Assembly: GCF_033783015.1 (NCBI RefSeq)
Contig: NZ_CP123907.1
Span: 1-64,000 of the forward strand
Direction: 5' to 3'
Length of the DNA: 64,000 bases
From: Corynebacterium sp. 21KM1197
Lineage (GTDB): Bacteria; Actinomycetota; Actinomycetes; Mycobacteriales; Mycobacteriaceae
Every line of letters begins with the position of its first letter. Position 1 is the stretch's first letter. Below are positions 57,186 to 64,000 of this stretch, in pieces. Below the pieces are notes generated by a model. It ran no database searches, was not told the DNA's origin, and worked only from the letters and a program-made list of their open reading frames with translations. A program made the position numbers and the translations under genes.

Positions 57186-58292
57186 TTAAGAGGAGGGCTG
57201 AAGGCTCAGGCGCAGCGGATCGCGCAGCACCAGATCCAGGGCCGCCGCCCGCGTGATCGCGTGAATGATCTCCGCGTGGGAGGGGATCATGCGCAACTCC
57301 ACGCTGCGGTTCAGGCACTCGAAGCGCCCCAGCGCCTCGCGCACCGAAGCCCCAAAGATGCGGGGGGCCTCCGGGTCTGCGGTAAAGGCGCTGCCCGCGA
57401 TCACCAGGCGGTGCGGCCCGTGGCGGCGCACCAGTTCCACGGCGAGTTGCGCCAGCCCCCGCGCGCGGGCGGTGAGCAGCGGGCGGGCGGCGGGGTGGGC
57501 CACGGCGTCGGCAAGCGTGGGGGCCTCCACGCCGAGGTCGCGCACCTCGCGCAGCAGGTCGCTGGTGGTCAGGGGCGCGCCGGGGGCGCTGAGTGGGGTG
57601 ATTCCCTCCGGGGCTTCCAGGGCGGCGCTGAGGGAATCATCGGCAAAGAGGGCCAGGGCGGGCAGGGGCGTGGGGGCCTCGGGCGCGTTGAAGCGCTCGG
57701 CGGCGAGGATGGCGGGCGCGATCCCGGAGACGGTGGCCGGTACCTGGAAGTAATAGCGCAGGTCGGCGGCGATGTCGGTGCCGTTCCACCCGAGGTTGGG
57801 AGCCTCCACCACGCCCTCCGGGCTGACCTCCCCGGAGACGGTCACGCCCACGCTGACCAGTCGCCGCGTCATGGGGGTGAGGATGCGGTGCAGGGCCGCG
57901 ATGATGTGCTCCAGGAAGTCGTATTGGCTTACCGACGCCGCCGAGGCCGCCACCGTGGTGCGCCGCAGCAACTGTCCGCGCAGGTCGTAGAGCCCCAGTG
58001 CCGTCTCCGAGGTACCCACGGCGATCCCGGCGAACATGGTGTCCTCCGGGTTGATTTCCAGGGGAATGGTGGGGCGACCGCGTTGCCCGATCTCCGCGAG
58101 GTCGGGGCGGCGGGTGATGTAGCCGGCGTCGAGAAGCGCCGACACCGCGCGGGTCACCGTGGATTGGGAAAATCCCGTGGCCTGGATCAGATCCAGGCGG
58201 GTGGACACCGCAGTCTGGCGCATGGCCTGCAAGCACTGTGCCGCGGGGGTGAGCGGACGGGCAAAGGCGGAGGAAATGCTGCGGTGTGGCAT
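57186..58292 (-). CDS. ROK-family transcriptional regulator
   Basis: The 368-residue protein has an N-terminal helix-turn-helix (TGFSQSTVTRAVSALLDAGYI) and a ROK-like domain with SVGVTVSGEVSPEG and APNLGWNG. The kinase-type zinc motif of active sugar kinases is not seen, as is common in ROK repressors. It lies between a CitM-type and a DAACS-type carboxylate transporter, all on the minus strand, so it may control one of them. TACTAT lies 6 nt before ATG 58292. Confidence 0.88.
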   Translation of the reverse strand: MPHRSISSAFARPLTPAAQCLQAMRQTAVSTRLDLIQATGFSQSTVTRAVSALLDAGYITRRPDLAEIGQRGRPTIPLEINPEDTMFAGIAVGTSETALGLYDLRGQLLRRTTVAASAASVSQYDFLEHIIAALHRILTPMTRRLVSVGVTVSGEVSPEGVVEAPNLGWNGTDIAADLRYYFQVPATVSGIAPAILAAERFNAPEAPTPLPALALFADDSLSAALEAPEGITPLSAPGAPLTTSDLLREVRDLGVEAPTLADAVAHPAARPLLTARARGLAQLAVELVRRHGPHRLVIAGSAFTADPEAPRIFGASVREALGRFECLNRSVELRMIPSHAEIIHAITRAAALDLVLRDPLRLSLQPSS

Positions 58293-58332
58293 GGTCACAT
58301 AGTAGGCATGATGAACCGCATAGTCTAGTCGC

Positions 58333-58364
58333 CCCGGAGGCTGCCCAGACAAAGCGGTCTGGGC
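58333..58364. terminator. strong hairpin between citM-like and ROK genes
   Basis: GCCCAGAC / GTCTGGGC (58333-58340 and 58347-58354) with a T-run on the plus strand (58360-58364). It lies right after the citM-like stop on the minus strand, where no T-run follows; the T-run faces the plus direction, where no gene is present. Confidence 0.5.
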
Positions 58365-58372
58365 TGCGGTTT

Positions 58373-59737
58373 TTAGGCCAACAGGCCCGTCAGGAGCGCG
58401 ATGGTGACCATCGTGATGGACAGGCCCCAGGCGAGCGGGAAGCCCAGCCGGAGGTACCGGCCCATGTCCGCCCGGGCCAGGCCGATGGCCAGCCACAGGG
58501 CGGGGGAGAAGGGGGAGACGAAGGTGCCGATGACGTTGCCGATGATCAGCGCCGAGGCCGCGCCCACGGCGGATACGCCGAAGCTGCCCGCCGTTTCCTG
58601 CACGATGGGCAGCACGGAGAAGTAATAGGCATCCGTGGAGGTGGCCATGTCCAGCGGCACGCCCAGGTACCCCACGATCACGTGCACCCACGGGCCCACC
58701 GCCGCGGGCAGCACGGCGAGCAGGGAGAGCGCGATCTGCTCCAGCATGCCCGCCCCGCCGAGCACGCCCAGGAACATCGCCGCCGCGATGATCACCGAGG
58801 CCATCGCCAGGGCGGAGGGGGCGTGGCGCTTCATGGCGTCCGTTTGCTCCGAGGGGGAATCGAAGTTCAGCGGCAGAATAATAGTGGTGGCGATGAGGAA
58901 CGCCGGGCCCGGCTCCAGCCACCCGGACACCAGCACCACCAGCAGCGCCACGGAGATGATCGCCGTGGCGATCCGCGCCCACCGCGCCTCGCGGACGTGA
59001 TACCCCTGCTTGGCGCGCTCGGCCTGCTGCCGCTCCACGAACTCCTGCGCAATGGCGTGCACGTCCACCTCGCCGCGCCCCACGAACTCCGAGGACTCGC
59101 GCAGCCGCGCTATGCGACGCCGCTCCGACAGCCCCAACAGCAGCGCGATGACGAACACCAGTGCCAGGGCCACGCCCTGCATGGGCAGCAGGTGGTGCCA
59201 GATCTCCGTGGGGGCCAGCTCAATCACCGAGGAGGTGCGGCCCACCGGCCCCGCCCAGGGCACCATGTTCATCACGCTGGCCGCCAGGGCCACGATGGTC
59301 AGCAGCACGTAGCGGCTCATGTGCATGGCCTGATACAGGGGCAGCAGGGCCGGAATGGTGAGCAGGAAGGTGGTGGCCCCCGCGCCGTCGAGATGCGCCA
59401 CCGTGCCGATGGCCGCCGTGCCCAGGGTGACCAGCACGACGTTGCCGCGCGTGGCCCTAATCAGGGCGGTGACCACGGGATTAAACAGGCCGATGTCCTG
59501 GAGAATGCCAAAGTAAATGATGGCAAAGATGAACATCACCACAACGTTCATCACGGAGTCCAGGCCGGTGCCAAAGAACTCCCCGATCTCCCCAAGGCTG
59601 TACCCCATGAGCAGGGCGCCGGCGGCGGGAACCAACGTCATGGCCACCACGGGGCTGGTCTTGCCCCGGATGAGCAGGCCCACGGTGAGGGCGATGATGG
59701 CCAAACCGGCGAGGGTGAGGCCCAGGGGTGAGTGCAT
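58373..59737 (-). CDS. citrate transporter, CitMHS family
   Basis: The 454-residue protein has about 12 hydrophobic helices and CitM features: VAHLDGAGATTFLLTIPA-type segment, MVPWAGPVGRTSSV, and DMATSTDAYYFSVLPIV near the end. CitMHS proteins import citrate as a complex with divalent metal plus protons. ATG 59737 has AAAGG upstream and is preferred to a longer start. Confidence 0.88.
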   Translation of the reverse strand: MHSPLGLTLAGLAIIALTVGLLIRGKTSPVVAMTLVPAAGALLMGYSLGEIGEFFGTGLDSVMNVVVMFIFAIIYFGILQDIGLFNPVVTALIRATRGNVVLVTLGTAAIGTVAHLDGAGATTFLLTIPALLPLYQAMHMSRYVLLTIVALAASVMNMVPWAGPVGRTSSVIELAPTEIWHHLLPMQGVALALVFVIALLLGLSERRRIARLRESSEFVGRGEVDVHAIAQEFVERQQAERAKQGYHVREARWARIATAIISVALLVVLVSGWLEPGPAFLIATTIILPLNFDSPSEQTDAMKRHAPSALAMASVIIAAAMFLGVLGGAGMLEQIALSLLAVLPAAVGPWVHVIVGYLGVPLDMATSTDAYYFSVLPIVQETAGSFGVSAVGAASALIIGNVIGTFVSPFSPALWLAIGLARADMGRYLRLGFPLAWGLSITMVTIALLTGLLA

Positions 59738-59927
59738 GAGCGGCCTTTCTATGAGGGCTTTGCAGCGGGACGCGCGCCGCCGCGCGGAGCGGCTGCCTGT
59801 GAGGCAGTGCACTTTAGATTAAAGGGAGGCGCGGCCCACGGCGGAATTACTGCCCTTGACCCCGGGTGATGGCTTACCTAGGGTGGGGGCCGGACACTAA
59901 GGCGCACTAACTAAAAAAGCGAGGATT

Positions 59928-60614
59928 ATGTTTACTCACCTAAAGCGCACGCTCACCACGGGAGCGCTCGTCGCCTCCCTGGCCACCGGCACCCTCGCCG
60001 GGGCGGCCCACGCGGAGCCTGCCGGGCTCGACCGGGGCGTGGATAGCGCCGCAGCGCAGAGCGCCTACGACTACCAGGCCAGCAAGTACAAGTTCAAGTA
60101 CATCAAGCAGGACCAGGGCCAGGAAACGCAGTGGGTGGATTGCGGCCCCACCAGCATTCTGATGGCCCTGCTGGATAACGGCGGCGAGGTCCCCGCCAGC
60201 TACAACGAGAAGGATCAGTCTGCGGCGATCCTGGAACTGCGCGCCGAGGCCCCCAGCGGCGGCGAGGAGGGCACCAACTTCTTCTACGACTCCGACGTGT
60301 CCACCATCCTGAAGAACCGTGGCGTGTCCGGCACCGTGCTGGGCACCGGCAAGGCGATCACTGCCCTGGACGGGCTCAAGCAGGGCCAGAAGGCCGTGGT
60401 GCTCACCCAGACGGACATGCTGCGCGATGGCAAGACCGATCCCGGCTTTGGGCACTTCGTGTACGTCTCTGGCTACAACCCCAGCACCGGCACGTACACC
60501 GTGAACGATCCGCTGAACAACGATGAGCGCTCCTACGAGGCCACCGAGGACGAGATGCGCACCATGCTGACCAGCCCGGCCAAGGGCAACCAGGAATGGG
60601 TTTACCTGATCTAA
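59928..60614 (+). CDS. secreted C39-like cysteine peptidase
   Basis: The 228-residue protein has a Sec signal peptide (about 1-29, ending AHA) and a papain-like C39 domain. The catalytic Cys is in QWVDCGPTSILMAL, His in GFGHFVYVSGY and Asp in TVNDPLNNDE, with an upstream Gln-rich QDQGQETQ. There is no ABC transporter region, so it is a stand-alone exported peptidase. A terminator follows. Confidence 0.85.
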   Translation: MFTHLKRTLTTGALVASLATGTLAGAAHAEPAGLDRGVDSAAAQSAYDYQASKYKFKYIKQDQGQETQWVDCGPTSILMALLDNGGEVPASYNEKDQSAAILELRAEAPSGGEEGTNFFYDSDVSTILKNRGVSGTVLGTGKAITALDGLKQGQKAVVLTQTDMLRDGKTDPGFGHFVYVSGYNPSTGTYTVNDPLNNDERSYEATEDEMRTMLTSPAKGNQEWVYLI

Positions 60615-60631
60615 GCGCCTTTTTATGAGGG

Positions 60632-60660
60632 GCGGGCACCGGCGAGGGTTCGGTGCCCGC
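60632..60660 (+). terminator. terminator after the C39-like peptidase gene
   Basis: Perfect 10-bp stem GCGGGCACCG / CGGTGCCCGC with a 9-nt loop, followed by TCTTGTGTTTTC. Confidence 0.85.
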
Positions 60661-60770
60661 TCTTGTGTTTTCTTGCCCTGTTCTGCACTTTCCATCGAAA
60701 GATGGAACGCGCTGATGAGCCTGTGGTGTCGCTGGCCCCGCTCGGAGAAATGTGGTTAAGATAGCGGGCT

Positions 60771-62456
60771 ATGAGTTCAGCGGAATCCGTACACCCTGCG
60801 GTACCCCAACCTGCGCGTGAGCCCTCGCTTCTCGACGCCTCCTGCGAGGCCTTCGTCAGCGATATGGCCGCGCTGTCTCCCACCGACGCCACACACCTCG
60901 GCGTCGAGGGCCATGACGGCGAACTCCAGGACTTCTCACCGGAATACTGGTCCGCCGTTGCCGAGCGCACCCGCGAGATGGTCATGGACGTGGTGGCCTT
61001 CGACGAGGGCACCGACGAGTGCGACGACGAGGACGACTTCGACGCCGTTGATTACGTCACCGCCGCCGCCCTGCGCAACCGCCTGGGCGTGGTGCTGGAC
61101 AAGCACCACCACAACGAGGATCTGCGCCTGCTCAATAACATCGACTCCCCGGTGCAGACGATCCGCGATGTCTTTTTGATCATGCCCACCGAGACCCCGG
61201 AGCAGATTGATAACGTGCGTTCGCGCCTGTCCAAGGTGCCCGCCGCGCTCCAGGGCTACCGCGAGTCCCTGGCCATGGCCTCGGCCTCCGGCAAGGCCGC
61301 GCCGCTGCGCCAGATCGACGCCGTGATGAGCCAGTGCGAGTCCTTGGCCGATTCCGGCTCTATTCTGGAAAACCTAGGCGTGGACTCCGAATCCACCGAG
61401 GTGGAGGAGGCCAAGCGCGCCTTCGCGGAGATGGCGGACTGGCTGGGCGAACAACTGGTGCCCGCCGCCGCCCCCTGCGACGCCGTGGGCCGCGAGCGCT
61501 ACGAACTCTTCTCCTACGAGTTCCTGGGCGACGAGGTGGACCTGGACGAGGCCTACTGCTGGGGCTGGGAGCGCCTGTGCGAGATCGTCTCCGAGCAAAA
61601 GGCCATCGCGGCTAAGCTCTACGGCGAGGACACCAGCGTGCGCCAGGCCGTTCACCAGCTGAACAAGGACGAGCGCTACCTCATCACCGGCACCGAGAAC
61701 CTGCGCGCCTGGATGCAGGAGACCGCCGACGGCGCGATCCGCGACCTCGCGGGCACCCACTTTGATATTCCCGAGCAACTGCGCCGCGTGGACGCCCGGA
61801 TCGACCCCGCCGGAACCGGCGGAATCTTCTACACCCCGCCCAGCGATGACTTCTCCCGCCCCGGCCAGATGTGGTGGTCCGTGCCCAGGGGGCAGGAGAC
61901 CTTCCACACCTGGCAGGAACTCACCACCGTGTTCCACGAGGGTGTGCCCGGCCACCACCTCCAGTGCGGCACCGCGCTGCTCCAGGGAGACGCCCTGAAC
62001 CTCTGGCGGCGCTCCGCCTGCTGGATCTCCGGACACGGCGAGGGCTGGGCCCTCTACGCCGAACAACTCATGGCCGACCTCGGCTACGCGGACGACCTGG
62101 GCTACCGCATGGGGCTTCTCGACGCCCAGCGCCTCCGCGCCGCCCGCGTGGTGCTGGACATCGGCCTGCACCTAGGCAAGAAGGTGCCCGAGGGCAACGG
62201 AATCTGGGACGCCTCCTACGCCAAGGCCTTCCTGCGGGATAACACCGCGATGGACGAGGCCAACCTGGCCTTTGAACTGGATCGGTACCTGGGCTGGCCG
62301 GGACAGGCCCCCTCCTATGCCCTGGGCCAGCGCATGTGGGAGAACACCCGCGACGAGGCCCTGGCCGCCGGTATGAGCCTGCGGGAGTTCCACTCCAAGG
62401 CCCTGGCGCTGGGCTCGATTCCCATGTCCGTGCTGCGGGACGAGGTGCTGGGGTAG
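60771..62456 (+). CDS. DUF885-family metallopeptidase
   Basis: The 561-residue protein has the zinc motif VFHEGVPGHHLQ (HExxPGHH of the DUF885 family) and downstream SGHGEGWALYAEQL with the third ligand Glu. There is no signal peptide, so it is probably a cytosolic peptidase. TAAGAT lies 8 nt before ATG 60771 and there is no ribosome binding site. Confidence 0.9.
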   Translation: MSSAESVHPAVPQPAREPSLLDASCEAFVSDMAALSPTDATHLGVEGHDGELQDFSPEYWSAVAERTREMVMDVVAFDEGTDECDDEDDFDAVDYVTAAALRNRLGVVLDKHHHNEDLRLLNNIDSPVQTIRDVFLIMPTETPEQIDNVRSRLSKVPAALQGYRESLAMASASGKAAPLRQIDAVMSQCESLADSGSILENLGVDSESTEVEEAKRAFAEMADWLGEQLVPAAAPCDAVGRERYELFSYEFLGDEVDLDEAYCWGWERLCEIVSEQKAIAAKLYGEDTSVRQAVHQLNKDERYLITGTENLRAWMQETADGAIRDLAGTHFDIPEQLRRVDARIDPAGTGGIFYTPPSDDFSRPGQMWWSVPRGQETFHTWQELTTVFHEGVPGHHLQCGTALLQGDALNLWRRSACWISGHGEGWALYAEQLMADLGYADDLGYRMGLLDAQRLRAARVVLDIGLHLGKKVPEGNGIWDASYAKAFLRDNTAMDEANLAFELDRYLGWPGQAPSYALGQRMWENTRDEALAAGMSLREFHSKALALGSIPMSVLRDEVLG

Positions 62457-62547
62457 GTTCGGTTCCCCGGGCTGACTGTGGACGAGGGGGAGGATGTGAC
62501 TCGGATCATCTTCCCCTTTGCCTTGGGGGCCGCTATTTTCTGAGGGT

Positions 62548-62805
62548 ATGACTGCCGCTGATACCCCTCGGGTTTCCCTGCCACCCCTGGCGAGGTGGGG
62601 GCTGGCGATCTTTGTTCTCGCCGCCGTGTCCTTTGCGCTATCCCTGCTGGCCTCGGGAATGGACTACCGCGCTCAGGAGCAGGCTGGAATCATGCCGGGG
62701 CCCACGCCGGAGTGGATTATGTATTGGCATTATGCCTCCTGGGCGGCTGGCCTGGTGGGTGCGGTGCTCCTGGTCATGGGGATTATTCGGAGGGGCAGTC
62801 GCTGA
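62548..62805 (+). CDS. small two-helix membrane protein
   Basis: The 85-residue protein has two hydrophobic helices (about 17-36 and 60-79) separated by a polar loop PGPTPEWIMYWHYASW. Not recognised. TATTTT lies 8 nt before ATG 62548. Confidence 0.6.
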   Translation: MTAADTPRVSLPPLARWGLAIFVLAAVSFALSLLASGMDYRAQEQAGIMPGPTPEWIMYWHYASWAAGLVGAVLLVMGIIRRGSR

Positions 62806-62823
62806 TTCCCCTTTTGCGCCGTT

Positions 62824-63729
62824 TTACACCGCGAGGTCGATGATCATGTCTGCGATGTCTCTGAGGCGATCGCCGTGGATGAGCGTTTCCAACATTTCCT
62901 TAGCGTCATCGGTTCCTTTCTCTTCCACCGCCGCGATGAGTTCGGGGAGAAAGGCGTGATACACCATGTCTACGTCTCCGGTGCCCAGGGCCAGCGAGGC
63001 GATCCTGGACAGCGATGGCTCGGCGGTGACGGCGGCGATATGGGGTGCGCGGCCTTTGCGATTGCGGATGAGGTTGAGGGCCTCCGACCTGGTGTGCTGG
63101 GAGCGGTCGGATCGCATGGTCCATTTGCAGGAGAGCACTGCGTGAACATGCTTGGTGTGGGCGCTGCTGCTGGAATTGGCCAGCCGCAGCGGAGACAGGA
63201 GCCCTGATTGTGAATCCACCACGTTTTCTGCCTCGTTGATCTTATCGTCGGGCACGGAATCGCGGAGGATCATAATATCGGGGCTGATCACGTAGGAGTT
63301 CCCCAGCACGGATTCCAGCTCGCGGTTGATGGCGATGGCTCGGGCCAGATCATCGAGGTGCCGGTAGGGGTGGTACTGGGCGATGTGATCGGTGGAGCGC
63401 TTTGCGCCCACGTTTTCCACTGTCCAGGTGCCGGGTCGAATCGCCGCCATGCGCGGAAAGGTGCTTTGAACAAAGTGCGTGACCGCAGATTCAAATTGCC
63501 CTCCGGCAGTTTGCCCTGGGCCTTTGTCCAGTTCGGGGGCGTTGAGTTGCCGCGCGATGTGGAGGGCGAGGGCGCGGGAAGAGGCCTGCGATATATCCGC
63601 GTTGGAGGCCACCCATTCCCTGCGCTTTGTTTTCTTATCCACCACGCGATGGGATACGGAGAGTACTCCCAGAACGGTCAGTTCTTTGTGAAACGCCTGC
63701 CGGGCGGCGGTGAGGATAGCGGTGTTCAT
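62824..63729 (-). CDS. NgoMIV-like type II restriction endonuclease
   Basis: The 301-residue protein closely follows NgoMIV as I recall it: GQTAGGQFE, IRPGTWTVENVG, SPDIMILRD (active-site Asp), LSCKWTMRSDRSQ (Ser-x-Lys) then RSEALNLIRNRKGRAPHI (Glu), and SLALGTGDVDMVYH. All PD-(D/E)xK-type active-site residues are kept. NgoMIV cuts GCCGGC, so the same site is predicted. It starts 2 bp after the methyltransferase stop. ATG 63729 is used; an upstream in-frame extension lies within the methyltransferase gene. Confidence 0.93.
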   Translation of the reverse strand: MNTAILTAARQAFHKELTVLGVLSVSHRVVDKKTKRREWVASNADISQASSRALALHIARQLNAPELDKGPGQTAGGQFESAVTHFVQSTFPRMAAIRPGTWTVENVGAKRSTDHIAQYHPYRHLDDLARAIAINRELESVLGNSYVISPDIMILRDSVPDDKINEAENVVDSQSGLLSPLRLANSSSSAHTKHVHAVLSCKWTMRSDRSQHTRSEALNLIRNRKGRAPHIAAVTAEPSLSRIASLALGTGDVDMVYHAFLPELIAAVEEKGTDDAKEMLETLIHGDRLRDIADMIIDLAV

Positions 63730-63731
63730 GC

Positions 63732-64000
63732 TTAGCCCCCTATGAGGGATAGGGGGCGTGCCGGTGTGGCGGGCTCCGTCTCCTCGGGGAGCGGCTTCTT
63801 GGCTAGGGCGGAAGCGATGCGCTTGCCCAGGGCCTCCGCGACCGGCGGTGGGAAGGCGTTTCCCACCTGCCGCCATTGAGCCGTTTTTGTTCCTTGCCAA
63901 TTCCAGTTTGCGGGGAAACCCTGGATAACCCCGCCCATTTGCACGGTGAGGCGGGGCATGTCTATGGCGGGGTCGGTAGGGAAGTCCGGCCCCGGTGCCT
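63732..64000 (-). CDS. DNA (cytosine-5) methyltransferase, C-terminal part
   Basis: Only about 88 C-terminal residues are in the window; the gene continues beyond base 64000. GVIQGFPANWNW and WRQVGNAFPPPVAEALGKRI are motifs IX-X of C5 methylases. Paired with the restriction gene, it should protect GCCGGC sites. Confidence 0.92.
   Translation of the reverse strand, partial: APGPDFPTDPAIDMPRLTVQMGGVIQGFPANWNWQGTKTAQWRQVGNAFPPPVAEALGKRIASALAKKPLPEETEPATPARPLSLIGG

Overview
The window looks like the start of a high-GC Corynebacterium-type chromosome, numbered from the GTG of dnaA. The order dnaA, dnaN, recF, DciA-like gene, gyrB, gyrA, DUF3566 gene, tRNA-Ile, tRNA-Ala, cwsA-like gene, ppiA, crgA, then the reverse-strand block fhaA-fhaB-pstP-rodA-pbpA-pknA-pknB, is the classic actinobacterial origin-proximal layout. 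The genus is inferred from gene content; no search could be run.

Layout. 1-8.1 kb: replication initiation, the oriC region with DnaA boxes, sliding clamp, RecF and gyrase B. 8.1-13 kb: a membrane protein and an aldehyde dehydrogenase that diverge from overlapping -10 boxes, a secreted repeat protein, and a small operon of a ribbon-helix-helix gene plus a Doc-like gene that has lost its catalytic motif. 13-16.5 kb: gyrA, a DUF3566 membrane protein and two tRNAs. 16.5-24.4 kb: accessory block with a Fic protein, a DoxX-like protein, two paralogous SDR enzymes around a DUF3500 lipoprotein, a frameshifted CPBP protease and a complete sugar-type ABC importer. 24.4-29.1 kb: cwsA-like, ppiA, rhomboid, a compact DnaA-box cluster, an IS256-type element and crgA. 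29.2-38.5 kb: the cell-growth Ser/Thr kinase operon. 38.8-47 kb: tRNA-Leu, CHY zinc finger gene, a frameshifted AlbA_2/HATPase gene bounded by 60-bp direct repeats, an M20 peptidase, a lipoprotein, a doubly frameshifted POT transporter, AMP nucleosidase and a BrnT/BrnA-like pair. 47-53 kb: enoyl-CoA hydratase, then an AbgT transporter and an AbgB-like amidohydrolase separated by an ATPase plus RloB-like pair that resembles an anti-phage module. 53-62.8 kb: hydrolases, DNA repair, transporters with a ROK regulator, secreted and cytosolic peptidases. 62.8-64 kb: an NgoMIV-like restriction enzyme and the C-terminus of its cytosine methyltransferase, cut by the window end.

The most unusual structure is a family of eight small palindromic elements (five at 26.7-28.7 kb, two at 39.3-39.5 kb, one at 54.5 kb). 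Each has 11-bp inverted arms, consensus AAGGGGTGCCA / TGGCACCCCTT, separated by exactly 33 bp of otherwise unrelated, mostly G-rich sequence. The IS element is inserted in the left arm of one of them, with an 8-bp target duplication. A second theme is that many genes lack a Shine-Dalgarno sequence but have a TANNNT box 6-8 nt before the start codon, which fits leaderless transcription.
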